From the NCBI RefSeq assembly GCF_900099915.1, contig NZ_FNDB01000004.1, positions 62,001-126,000 on the forward strand: a stretch of 64,000 nucleotides of DNA. The letters are read 5' to 3'. The stretch comes from Flavobacterium omnivorum (lineage in GTDB: Bacteria; Bacteroidota; Bacteroidia; Flavobacteriales; Flavobacteriaceae). This document shows positions 49,941 to 58,151 of the stretch, piece by piece (position 1 is the stretch's first letter; each line of letters opens with the position of its first letter). The position numbers were made by a program, and so were the translations under genes. Below the pieces are notes generated by a model. It worked only from the letters and a program-made list of their open reading frames with translations. It did no database searches and had not been told where the DNA came from.

Positions 49941-51998
49941 TTATTTTTTTTGAAATTCTTTTGTTTGAACTTCAATGATTCCATTTAGAGCTTTTTCTCC
50001 ATATTTCTTAATCATCGCCATTTTTCTAGCTTCTAGATTAGTTGAAATTTTTTCAACACTCATGTTGTCAATTTCATCGGGTTTTAATTTATCCAAAGTC
50101 TCAAAGTCACTAATTTTTCCGTTAATAACGATAACTGCTTTTTTGTAATCTACATTCTTGTTGATTTGTATTTTTTTAATATTGTCCTCTGGCGAAAATG
50201 TTCCAAAATTTATCTCCCAACCTTTATTATCTTTTTTAACATGGTCTTCTCTAGGAGCTTTAGATTTAAAAGTTGGGGCAGTAGGAGGAGTTGGTAGCTC
50301 TGGGATCATTTCTTTCGTATCCAAATAGCTTTTTTTAATAATGCGGATTGAGTTCTTGGCTGAAGCTCCATCTTTTTCTACATTTACTGAGCTAATGTGA
50401 TTTGGATTCATATTTTCGGCTTCCAGTGGGCTTACTTTTTTTCCGTCAATAAAATACTCTGCATCACCCGGAATACCAATTATTTCGGTCGTTTTCTTAG
50501 TAATCGTATATGGATTTTTTGGTTTTTGAAGAATATTTAAACTAATAGGATCTACATTTTCTAATCCCAAAGTGGTTGCTTGTACTTTAGAATTAAATAT
50601 ATTTGCGTTTTGAGATGTTTTTCCTTTTGTCACAATATTGATTATGGATTTATTATTCTCCTTAGAAACATTCATTGTGGCTATATCATCCGGATTAGTT
50701 CTGTCTAATTCTTCGTTACTAACTTTTTTACCGTCGATAAAAATTTCCTTGTCGATCACGGACGGAGCATTAGGAACAACAAGCATACTTTGTTGATTGC
50801 TACTATTTTCATCTGAACCAAAATTTACAGTAAGCATTCCATCATTATTTTTAGATACTATAATTCCAAATTTATTTATTGCTTCATTTCCTTTTGTTTC
50901 CATTTTCTGTGCAATTTCTTTTCCTTTTTTTAAATTAACTTTTATAGCGGTTAGTTCGTTTTTAGAATTTCTTTTGATTCCAGAAAAGTCAGCTATTATG
51001 GCATAGTTTTCTTTTAAATTCCTAGATTTTTCTTTTAGTTCTTCATCAGTGGTGTTTTTGTCTATTTCGTAAACATCTATTGCTTTTTCATTTGTTTTTA
51101 TGTTTTTTGGCGTTGCTTGAAGATCTACTTTTTCTTGAGCTATTACATTTACTTGAAATAACATCACAAATGCTATTAAAGCAGGAAGTACTGTAGCATA
51201 CTTCCAGGAATTCAATTTTTTTGATTGATTTTTGTTTAACATAACGATTCGTTTTTTGATTAATGATTGATAAAAATGGTTGGTAATGGCAACACAATTT
51301 TCGTGTGTTGTTATTTTTAAAAGCGTTAACTGATACGCTTTTTTGTCGGATATTTTTTTTGTGGCTTCGCTGTCAGCAATGAATTCCAAGTTTTGTAAGA
51401 TGGCTTTTTTGTACAGCCAAATGAACGGATTAAACCAAAAAAAGATACAAAACAGTCTTGAAATTAAAACATCAACAGTATGATTTTGTTCGCTGTGTAC
51501 TTTTTCATGTTCCAAAATATTTTCTAGTTCGGAACTGCTGTACAAGGATGAATTGTAAACGATGGTATTAAAAAAAGAAAAGGGAGCGAGATTGTCTTGT
51601 AAGTCTATAAATTTAAAATCCGCTTGACGTTTTATGGTTTTTCCTTTCACTATTTTTTGCAAACTGTAAAAATCAAAACTAAATTTGGTCAAAAGATACA
51701 ATGTGCCAATGCAGTACAGCACTGCTAATCCTAGATAAATATACTCTTGCGTGTGGTCTTCATCAACAATTGTACTTATGGGTAATGAGGACCAATCATA
51801 ATTTACAGGAGTAGGTTCTACCCATATTATTTTGGTATAAACCACTAACGGCAATAGAACGGAAGTGAATAATCCCAATAACAAAAACCAACGATTGCTT
51901 GTAAAAAAGGTTTCTTTTCGCAACATTAAATGATAAGCCAAATAAAATAGCGCAATTAATCCACTGGATTTGATAAGATAAAGATAGAATGCTTCCAT
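49941..51998 (-). CDS. M56 family metallopeptidase (BlaR1-like) with plug-like repeats
   Basis: This 685-residue protein has four helices in the N-terminal 300 residues around the zinc peptidase site ENILEHEKVHSEQNH (HEKVH, zinc His pair; the downstream Glu in NLEFIADSEAT). A membrane helix at about 270-290 (YATVLPALIAFVMLFQVNVIAQ) leads to a long periplasmic part. Three related segments of about 45 residues there resemble TonB-receptor plug pieces (IFIDGKKVSNEEL-NPDDIATMNV, YFIDGKKVSPLEA-NPNHISSVNV, IVINGKISDFETL-KPDEIDNMSV). BlaR1-like proteins sense envelope signals and cleave the partner repressor. It directly follows the BlaI-like gene. Confidence 0.88.
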   Translation of the reverse strand: MEAFYLYLIKSSGLIALFYLAYHLMLRKETFFTSNRWFLLLGLFTSVLLPLVVYTKIIWVEPTPVNYDWSSLPISTIVDEDHTQEYIYLGLAVLYCIGTLYLLTKFSFDFYSLQKIVKGKTIKRQADFKFIDLQDNLAPFSFFNTIVYNSSLYSSSELENILEHEKVHSEQNHTVDVLISRLFCIFFWFNPFIWLYKKAILQNLEFIADSEATKKISDKKAYQLTLLKITTHENCVAITNHFYQSLIKKRIVMLNKNQSKKLNSWKYATVLPALIAFVMLFQVNVIAQEKVDLQATPKNIKTNEKAIDVYEIDKNTTDEELKEKSRNLKENYAIIADFSGIKRNSKNELTAIKVNLKKGKEIAQKMETKGNEAINKFGIIVSKNNDGMLTVNFGSDENSSNQQSMLVVPNAPSVIDKEIFIDGKKVSNEELDRTNPDDIATMNVSKENNKSIINIVTKGKTSQNANIFNSKVQATTLGLENVDPISLNILQKPKNPYTITKKTTEIIGIPGDAEYFIDGKKVSPLEAENMNPNHISSVNVEKDGASAKNSIRIIKKSYLDTKEMIPELPTPPTAPTFKSKAPREDHVKKDNKGWEINFGTFSPEDNIKKIQINKNVDYKKAVIVINGKISDFETLDKLKPDEIDNMSVEKISTNLEARKMAMIKKYGEKALNGIIEVQTKEFQKK

Positions 51999-52021
51999 AA
52001 ATAATGTTGTTACTATAGCGT

Positions 52022-52390
52022 TTATATTTCCTCTTTTTGATTTTCAATCATGGCTAAAATTTCTCGTAATTCCGCAGCTGAAATTTTTTCTTCTTTTGCA
52101 AAATGCGAAACCATATTTTTATACGAACTATTGAAATAATTATCGATCGCCGTATTCATGAAGCGTTTTCTATAGTCTTCTAAACTCACGATTGGAAAGT
52201 ATTGGTGCGTGTTCCCAAAGGCATTATGCGATACAAAACCTTTTTCTTCGAGGTTTCGAACAATAGTAGAAAGGGTGTTGTAATGAGGCTGTTCTTCAGT
52301 GATTTCTGATAAAACTTCTTTTACGAATGCTTTTTTGAGCTTCCATAAAATGTGCATAATTTCCTCTTCTTTGTTGGTCAGTTTTTGCAT
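52022..52390 (-). CDS. BlaI/MecI/CopY family transcriptional repressor
   Basis: The start is set at MQKLTNKEEEIMHILWK; the eight codons upstream have no family character. The 122-residue protein has a winged-helix N-terminal domain (about 1-75, LTNKEEEIMHILWKLKKAFVKEVLSEI ... YNTLSTIVRNLEEKGFVSH) and a C-terminal helix for dimers, where BlaR1-type peptidases cut. The gene lies 23 bp before the M56 peptidase gene. AGTT/AACT half-sites cluster just upstream and are the likely autoregulatory operator. Confidence 0.88.
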   Translation of the reverse strand: MQKLTNKEEEIMHILWKLKKAFVKEVLSEITEEQPHYNTLSTIVRNLEEKGFVSHNAFGNTHQYFPIVSLEDYRKRFMNTAIDNYFNSSYKNMVSHFAKEEKISAAELREILAMIENQKEEI

Positions 52391-52428
52391 GATTTTTATA
52401 TTTAAATCAAACATACAACTATATTTGC

Positions 52429-52490
52429 AGTTTACAAACTACTTTTATAGTTATTTAACTATTTTTTTAGTTTTTTAACTTCTAGCAGTA
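52429..52490. promoter_or_regulatory. Operator cluster upstream of the BlaI-like gene
   Basis: The palindrome AGTTTACAAACT (52429-52440) is followed by TATAGTT, AACTA-TTTTTT-TAGTT (52457-52472) and AACT at about 52487. These are repeated AGTT/AACT half-sites in an A/T-rich setting, 40-100 bp before the start. BlaI/CopY-type repressors bind similar TACA/TGTA-type dyads, so the assignment is reasonable but indirect. Confidence 0.5.
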
Positions 52491-52545
52491 CTTTTTATAA
52501 ATTGGAGAATCTTTTTATCAGAGAAGTTATTATGAAAATGAATTT

Positions 52546-52594
52546 GCGTGAGGGATAAAAGCTGGCTACCGCAGTAGCGCGTATAGCCCGACGC
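52546..52594. other. Small GC-richer hairpin segment of unknown type
   Basis: GCGT (52546-52549) pairs with ACGC (52591-52594) and GGG with CCC inside it, with a further GC-rich arm (GGCTACCGCAGTAGC). It stands out in an otherwise A/T-rich gap and sits directly before a terminator. It could be a small RNA or a mobile palindromic unit; there is only one copy here. Confidence 0.3.
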
Positions 52595-52597
52595 TAT

Positions 52598-52644
52598 AAA
52601 AAAAAGGGGCCAGTAACGATGTTGTTGCTTAGCCCCTTTTTTTT
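52598..52644. terminator. Terminator between blaI-like operon and MFS gene
   Basis: AAAAAAGGGGC (52600-52610) and GCCCCTTTTTT (52632-52642) form an 11-bp stem with A and T runs on both sides, so it can work in both directions. On the minus strand it ends the MFS transporter transcript. Confidence 0.8.
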
Positions 52645-52675
52645 ATAGGGTCACGCCCAAAGAATGATAGTGGTA

Positions 52676-53902
52676 TTAATTTTGTTCTTTTTGAACGAGT
52701 TTTCGAAGCCAGATGCAACCTGCTACGGAAAGTATTCCTAATGTTCCCATGACAAACCAGTTGGCTTGATAACCAAAAGCAGCAATGATTTCCAGTCCCG
52801 TCTTTGAACTGGCAATGTGCGCTAAGCTGAAACTCATTGTAAACAAAGCCATATAGCGGCCTTCATGGCCTTTCGGCGCCCGACTTAAAGCGAAAGAGTT
52901 GGAGAAAGGAAAGATGAACATTTCGCCAAAAGTGATAAAAATAATACTCACAATCAGTATTCCTGCCCACATATTGATCATTAAGACATAAAAACTGACG
53001 GACATCAGGAAGGAACCCCAAAGAATAATTTTAAGTGTATCGATGCCTTTTCTTTGGCTAAAACTAACAATTGGCATTTCCAGAAAGAAAATTAAAAGTC
53101 CATTTAAAGACAGTAAAAGTCCGCTTTGAAACTCTGTTAACCCAAATTTTTCATTGTGATATAGCGGTAAAGTAGTGAAAAGTTGAAAGAAAAGCATGGC
53201 CGTAATAAAACAGATAAAAAGAAAAATCCAGAATATCTTATCTTTAAATACAGATGCTGGAATTTCGGTTTCGCTATTTGCAGCGTTTAAATCGGCTGGT
53301 CTTTTGCGTTCTTTTACCAGGATAGTGAAAATTAAAATGGATACAATGCAGGAGCTTCCGTCTACCCAAAATAAGCCACTATACCCTAAATTCATAATAA
53401 TTAATCCTCCCAAAGCAGGTCCTGCAGTAAAACCTAAATTAACTGCCAGTCGAACTAAAGTTAAGGCTCTAGTGCGATTTTCAGGTTTAGCATAAGTCGC
53501 CAAGGACACAAACATGGCGGGACGAAACATGTCAGCAACGGTCATTATAACGAACATTCCAATGCATAATCCCCAGAAAGTCCGAATGTATTGTACCAAA
53601 AACAGTAATATTCCGCTGGTGAATAAACTAAAAACCATGATTTTATAAAAACCTATTTTGTCTGATAATTTACCGCCAAGCCACGAACCTAACATGGAAC
53701 CAAAACCAAACGCAACCATGATCCATCCCACTTGTGCATAGGAAAAATTCAAATCCTCCTTTAAATACTTGGATAAAAAAGGCAGTACCATCGTACCAGC
53801 ACGATTGATAAAAGTGATGAGTGTCAGAATCCAAATTTCTCTGGTAAAGCCTCTGAAATTATTGATGTAACGTTGAAAAGCAGTTTTGAGCATAAGGTTC
53901 AT
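52676..53902 (-). CDS. MFS transporter
   Basis: This 408-residue protein has 12 predicted helices. The typical loop 2-3 motif GSWLGGKLSDKIGFYK (about 74-89) and the start FTREIWILTLITFINRAGTMVLPFLSKYL are close to the group of drug/sugar efflux MFS proteins (MdtH-like). A large central loop (about 195-220, KERKRPADLNAANSETEIP) separates the two halves. Substrate unknown. Single gene, ended by the terminator at 52.6 kb. Confidence 0.85.
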   Translation of the reverse strand: MNLMLKTAFQRYINNFRGFTREIWILTLITFINRAGTMVLPFLSKYLKEDLNFSYAQVGWIMVAFGFGSMLGSWLGGKLSDKIGFYKIMVFSLFTSGILLFLVQYIRTFWGLCIGMFVIMTVADMFRPAMFVSLATYAKPENRTRALTLVRLAVNLGFTAGPALGGLIIMNLGYSGLFWVDGSSCIVSILIFTILVKERKRPADLNAANSETEIPASVFKDKIFWIFLFICFITAMLFFQLFTTLPLYHNEKFGLTEFQSGLLLSLNGLLIFFLEMPIVSFSQRKGIDTLKIILWGSFLMSVSFYVLMINMWAGILIVSIIFITFGEMFIFPFSNSFALSRAPKGHEGRYMALFTMSFSLAHIASSKTGLEIIAAFGYQANWFVMGTLGILSVAGCIWLRKLVQKEQN

Positions 53903-54055
53903 TTCTAAGCTACAAATTTACAATGTTTTTTAGGAGCTATTTCCAGCTATTCGTTACAATCTTTTATTTTTTTGAAGAAAAAAAATAAAAGGATTTTCAC
54001 TGCTATCTGGGCTAGGAATTGGTATTATAAACTTATTTATTCCAATATATAAACG

Positions 54056-54086
54056 TTGCCACTTTATAACTTTTAAACTATTTTTG
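54056..54086 (+). promoter_or_regulatory. Promoter of the DUF1684 gene, defines its start codon
   Basis: TTG (54056-54058), a 20-bp spacer and TATTTTTG (54079-54086) match the flavobacterial consensus. The box covers an upstream in-frame start at 54084, so the ATG at 54102 must be the true start. Confidence 0.75.
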
Positions 54087-54101
54087 CATAAAATCATACA
54101 A

Positions 54102-54704
54102 ATGAAAACTCTGCTACTTTTTGCGTTTTTAGTTCAACTAAATTTTGGCTTTGGCCAAAATAAATTTGATGTTTCGGCGGTGGAAAAATTCCAAACAGAA
54201 TTGAATGCAGAATATGCCGATGCAAAGACAAGTCCACTGACTGCAGGAGATTTGGCAGTTTTTAAAACGCTGGATTTTTATCCTGCAAACGAAACTTTTT
54301 ATGTGGTGGCTAAGTTGATCAGGATGCCAAAAGAAAAGCCGTTTGAAATGAAAACATCAACAGACAGAAAACCATTTTATGTGAAATATGGTGAACTTTT
54401 TTTCACAATTGATGGTCAGGATTTGAAACTGAATGTCTATAAAAATATTGAACTTTCAAAAAAGAAGGAGTACAAAGACTATTTATTTCTGCCGTTTTCT
54501 GATTTGAGTTCTGGCAAGGATAGTTACATTGGCGGGAAATATATTGATTTAAGAATTCCAAAAGGAGATACCATTGTGATTGATTTTAATACGTCTTACA
54601 ATCCTTATTGCGCGTATAATTCGAAATATTCTTGTCCAAAAGTTCCTTTAGAAAACGATTTGGATATTGAGATACAAGCTGGGGTCAAAAAATTTCACGA
54701 CTAA
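54102..54704 (+). CDS. DUF1684 domain-containing secreted protein
   Basis: The start at MKTLLLFAFLVQLNFGFGQ is chosen because a promoter -7 box overlaps the earlier in-frame codon. The 200-residue protein has a signal peptide and the DUF1684 core: FYPANETFYVVAKL, TDRKPFYVKYGELFFTIDGQ, YLFLPFSDLSSGKDSYIGGKYIDL, then FNTSYNPYCAYNSKYSCPKVPLEN with two conserved cysteines. The family is of unknown function. The TatD-like gene begins at the last base of its stop codon, so the two are translationally coupled. Confidence 0.9.
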   Translation: MKTLLLFAFLVQLNFGFGQNKFDVSAVEKFQTELNAEYADAKTSPLTAGDLAVFKTLDFYPANETFYVVAKLIRMPKEKPFEMKTSTDRKPFYVKYGELFFTIDGQDLKLNVYKNIELSKKKEYKDYLFLPFSDLSSGKDSYIGGKYIDLRIPKGDTIVIDFNTSYNPYCAYNSKYSCPKVPLENDLDIEIQAGVKKFHD

Positions 54705-55357
54705 TGGAATTCTTTAATCTGCACACACATAAATATACGAATCAACCCAATATTTTGGAATTAGTCAATCAATATCCACAAGAATTTGATGCAACGATTC
54801 CGAATTATTCCATCGGGATTCATCCGTGGTTTATTGTGGAAGAGCGAATAGAAGCTGATTTGGTGATAATCGAAAGTAAATTACAAGAGGCAACTTGTCT
54901 GGCTGTGGGCGAATGTGGATTGGACAAACGCATCGAAATTTCTATGGAATTTCAAGAAATGGTTTTTGAAAGGCAATTACTTTTGGCACAACAATATAAT
55001 AAACCCGTTGTGATACATTGTGTTGCTGCTTTTCAGGAATTGATAGCCATTAAGAAAAAATTGAATATTTCAGTTCCAATGCTGATTCATGGCTTTTCCA
55101 AAAATGCACAAATTGCCAAACAATTAGTGGACAATGGATTTTATATCTCATTTGGTAAATATTTATTGCTCAATAAGGAACTAGAAACTGTTTTTAAAAG
55201 CGTCCCCAATAATCGATTTTTTCTAGAAACAGATATTACTGATGAAGGAATTGAAGCTGTATATGAATTGGCAGCTAAATACAAAGGAATTTCTGTTAAT
55301 GAAATACAGGAAATAGTGAATAGTAATTTTAATAAAGTTTTTGATTTCAGATTGTAG
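54704..55357 (+). CDS. TatD family hydrolase
   Basis: This 217-residue protein starts MEFFNLHTHKY (metal-binding HxH) and has VGECGLDKRI, KPVVIHCVAAFQEL, LIHGFSKNA and FLETDITDEG, the metal ligands of the TatD amidohydrolase fold. Relatives act as metal-dependent DNases or have D-tyrosyl-tRNA-type roles. It is a little shorter than classical TatD (about 260). The start overlaps the stop of the DUF1684 gene. Confidence 0.9.
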   Translation: MEFFNLHTHKYTNQPNILELVNQYPQEFDATIPNYSIGIHPWFIVEERIEADLVIIESKLQEATCLAVGECGLDKRIEISMEFQEMVFERQLLLAQQYNKPVVIHCVAAFQELIAIKKKLNISVPMLIHGFSKNAQIAKQLVDNGFYISFGKYLLLNKELETVFKSVPNNRFFLETDITDEGIEAVYELAAKYKGISVNEIQEIVNSNFNKVFDFRL

Positions 55358-55407
55358 ATTAACAATTTGAGATTTCTTAAGAACTTTTAACTTTAAACAA
55401 AAAAACA

Positions 55408-56121
55408 ATGGCAGAATGGACAGAAAGAGCCGAACTTTTATTCAAGAAAGAAGGTTTAGATAATTTAAAAAATGCAAATGTATTGGTTGTAGGATTGGGT
55501 GGTGTTGGCTCTTTTGCGGCTGAATTTTTGGCAAGAGCAGGAGTGGGTGCCATGACTATTGTTGATGGTGACGTAGTTGATATTACCAATATAAACCGAC
55601 AATTACCCGCTTTACATTCGACTGTGGGGCAACCAAAAATCACAGTTGTTGGGGATCGATTGATGGATATCAATCCCGAATTGAAATTGACTCGTGTACA
55701 AGAATTTCTTTCGCCAGAGCGTGCTTTTGAGATTGTTTCAGAAGAATTTGATTATGTTTTAGACTGCATCGACAGTGTGACTCCAAAGTTGAATTTGATT
55801 ATTGCCGCCAAACGAAAAAGAGTCAAAATCATAAGTAGCATGGGTGCTGGCGGGAAAATGGAAGCTTCTAAGGTGAAAGTGACCGATATTACGAATACCG
55901 TAAATTGCTTCTTTGCTAAAACTATTCGTCGCCGATTGAAAGAATTTAAAATTGACAAATTAAAAGTCGTTTTTTCTTCAGAAATTCAAGACGAATCGAG
56001 TTTAAAAATGACCGATGGTTCCAATTTCAAAAAATCATTTTACGGAACAAACAGTTATATGCCTGGGTTATTTGGCTTATATGCTGCCGAAACCGTGATT
56101 CGCTATTTATTAAAAAAATAG
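55408..56121 (+). CDS. tcdA: ThiF-like tRNA threonylcarbamoyladenosine dehydratase
   Basis: This 237-residue E1-like enzyme has the nucleotide loop GLGGVGSFAAEFLARAGVG (about 29-47), DGDVVDITNINRQ with the adenylation Arg, DCIDSVTPKLNLI and the TcdA-type end YGTNSYMPGLFGLYAAETVI. It makes the cyclic form of t6A37 in tRNAs with ATP. It is a single-domain protein lacking the ThiF double cysteine finger, as expected for TcdA. It follows tatD by 50 bp. Confidence 0.9.
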   Translation: MAEWTERAELLFKKEGLDNLKNANVLVVGLGGVGSFAAEFLARAGVGAMTIVDGDVVDITNINRQLPALHSTVGQPKITVVGDRLMDINPELKLTRVQEFLSPERAFEIVSEEFDYVLDCIDSVTPKLNLIIAAKRKRVKIISSMGAGGKMEASKVKVTDITNTVNCFFAKTIRRRLKEFKIDKLKVVFSSEIQDESSLKMTDGSNFKKSFYGTNSYMPGLFGLYAAETVIRYLLKK

Positions 56122-56176
56122 TGTTGGTTTTTCAGTCTCTATATTAGAATTTAAAACTCATAATTTATAATTACAA

Positions 56177-56851
56177 ATGATACAAACCGTAATTTTTGAC
56201 ATGGATGGTGTAATAGTTGATACTGAACCCGTACACCGTTATGCTTATTTCAAACAATTCGACGAATTGAATATCGCAGTTACTGAGGAAATGTACACTT
56301 CATTTACCGGTTTTTCTACTCGAAATACGTTTCAGAAATTGAAGGAAGTTTTTGTAATTGATCAAGACGTTGAAGATTTGATCCAAAGAAAACGAACTAT
56401 TTTCAATGATGCTTTTGATAGTAAAGCCGATTTGGAATTATTAGAAGGTGTTGAAAATCTAATTAAAGATTTACATCAAAACGGAATGCAATTGATCTTG
56501 GCGTCTTCGGCATCCAAAGTTACTATCGAACGCGTTTTTCGTCGGTTTAAGTTGCATAATTATTTTACACATTTAGTTAGCGGAGAGGATTTTCCTAAAT
56601 CAAAGCCACATCCTGCAATTTTTGTGCATGCTGCCAGTTTATCTATCGCTTCAAAAGAGAACTGTATCGTTATTGAAGATAGCACTAATGGAATAAAAGC
56701 AGCGAAAGCAGCAGGAATTTTTTGTATTGGATACAACAGTATTCATTCAGAAGCACAAAATTTATCCGAAGCCGATGTTGTAATTAATCATTTCAATGAA
56801 TTAGACTTCAATAAGGTACAGAATATACAGGCTAAATTAAGAAATAATTAA
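56177..56851 (+). CDS. HAD-superfamily sugar-phosphatase/phosphoglucomutase-like
   Basis: This 224-residue protein starts with the catalytic FDMDGVIVDTEP (nucleophile Asp8, acid/base Asp10), then a helical cap (about 18-85), LASSASKVTIERVF (Ser motif II), SKPHPAIF (Lys motif III) and VIEDSTNGIKAAKAAG (acidic motif IV). This is the beta-phosphoglucomutase-like subfamily I. The substrate is a small phosphorylated sugar or similar compound; not determined. Probably co-transcribed with tcdA (55 bp). Confidence 0.9.
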   Translation: MIQTVIFDMDGVIVDTEPVHRYAYFKQFDELNIAVTEEMYTSFTGFSTRNTFQKLKEVFVIDQDVEDLIQRKRTIFNDAFDSKADLELLEGVENLIKDLHQNGMQLILASSASKVTIERVFRRFKLHNYFTHLVSGEDFPKSKPHPAIFVHAASLSIASKENCIVIEDSTNGIKAAKAAGIFCIGYNSIHSEAQNLSEADVVINHFNELDFNKVQNIQAKLRNN

Positions 56852-56904
56852 CAATTAGGAGTAACTGAATTTGTAAATTTGAAAATCATATAAAACAGAA
56901 ATCT

Positions 56905-57750
56905 ATGAAAAAAATACTTATTGTGTTTGCTATTATAATAGCAAATTTCACCATTGAGGCACAAGTGAAAACACCTCAATCCAGTCCAAAAGCGACAATT
57001 ATGCAAGCTGTTGGTTTGACTGATGTCGAAATTGTTTATTCAAGACCAAGCGCAAGAGGAAGAGCGGTATTTGGTAATTTGATTCCATTTGATAAAATAT
57101 GGAGAACGGGAGCCAATGAAAATACAACAATATCCTTTAGTGATGATGTAGTGATTAGCGGTAAAACATTGAAAAAAGGAAAATATTCGTTGTATACTAT
57201 TCCGAAAATTGAAAGTTGGGAAATAATTTTCTATAAAACTACGGATAACTGGGGTAATCCAGAAGAGTGGAAAGAAGAAAATGTAGCCCTTAGAGCCACA
57301 GTAAAACCGGAAACTTTAAACAAAAGTATCGAAACATTCTCAATTGGAATTAGTGGTTTAGATAATAATTTTGCCTTTTTAGAAATGTACTGGGAAAACT
57401 CGTATGCAGCGGTGAAATTTGAAGTACCTACGCAACAAAAAGCAATTGCTAACATCGAAAAAGTATTAGCTGGACCAGCTGCTGGAGATTATTTTTCTGC
57501 TGCTCAGTTCTTGTTTCAATCCAATGGTGATAATGCAAAAGCATTGGTTTATGTAAACAAAGCACTAGATATGTCTAAAGACAAACCTTTTTGGTTCAAC
57601 AGATTAAAATCTTTGATTCAAGCCAAATTAGGAGATAAAAAAGGAGCAATTGAAACAGCTAAAGCATCACTTGCAGCAGCTGAAATTGCTAAAAATCAGG
57701 ATTACGTAAAGATGAATAAAGATAGTATCGCAGAGTGGAGTAAAAACTAA
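56905..57750 (+). CDS. DUF2911 domain-containing secreted protein
   Basis: This 281-residue protein has a signal peptide (about 1-19, IIIANFTIEAQ). The DUF2911 domain (about 25-170) has SPKATIMQAVGLTDVEIVYSRPSARGR, GNLIPFDKIWRTGANENTTI, KKGKYSLYTIP and NWGNPEEW. A C-terminal TPR-like helical part follows (DYFSAAQFLFQSNGDNAKALVYVNKALDMSKDKPFW). Function unknown; common in Bacteroidota. A strong terminator follows 18 bp after the stop. Confidence 0.9.
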   Translation: MKKILIVFAIIIANFTIEAQVKTPQSSPKATIMQAVGLTDVEIVYSRPSARGRAVFGNLIPFDKIWRTGANENTTISFSDDVVISGKTLKKGKYSLYTIPKIESWEIIFYKTTDNWGNPEEWKEENVALRATVKPETLNKSIETFSIGISGLDNNFAFLEMYWENSYAAVKFEVPTQQKAIANIEKVLAGPAAGDYFSAAQFLFQSNGDNAKALVYVNKALDMSKDKPFWFNRLKSLIQAKLGDKKGAIETAKASLAAAEIAKNQDYVKMNKDSIAEWSKN

Positions 57751-57768
57751 TTCACTCCATTTTAATGT

Positions 57769-57810
57769 AAAATCCCGTCTCGGTAATTATCGAGATGGGA
57801 TTTTTTTTTG
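57769..57810 (+). terminator. Rho-independent terminator after the DUF2911 gene
   Basis: AAAATCCCGTCTCG (57769-57782) pairs with CGAGATGGGATTTT (57791-57804) with one G-T pair and an 8-base loop, followed by a T run. Confidence 0.9.
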
Positions 57811-57829
57811 CATTTCATTTAGGTTTTTA

Positions 57830-58110
57830 ATATCTATTCGCAGATTATATTTGGATTATAGTTACATTTAAAGCGAGAGGAAACAACCGCAGATTCGCAG
57901 ATTTGTTGTTTTCTGTTTATTTTTTGATATTGAAGAAACAACCGCAGATTCGCTGCTTATATTTGGATTACAAAGAATTGTAAACGGATAATAAACAACC
58001 GCAATTTAGCAAATTTGTTGTTTTGTATGTATTAGGTTGATGAAGTAAAAAATAGCCAAAAATTCGCAATTTTAATAATCTGCGAATCTGCGGTCAATTA
58101 ATCATAACAA
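57830..58110. repeat. Cluster of dispersed repeats with the CCGCAGATTCGC motif
   Basis: AACCGCAGATTCGCAGATT (about 57888), AACCGCAGATTCGCTGC (about 57938), the degraded AACCGCAATTTAGCAAATT (about 57999) and the reverse-orientation AATCTGCGAATCTGCGG (about 58077) lie in a gene-free 400-bp gap. TTGTTGTTTT copies follow two of them. The same motif forms an inverted repeat at 32.73 kb. Confidence 0.75.
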
Positions 58111-58151
58111 CTATTTTTCACTTATTTATTTGAAAAATAAACGATTTTACC

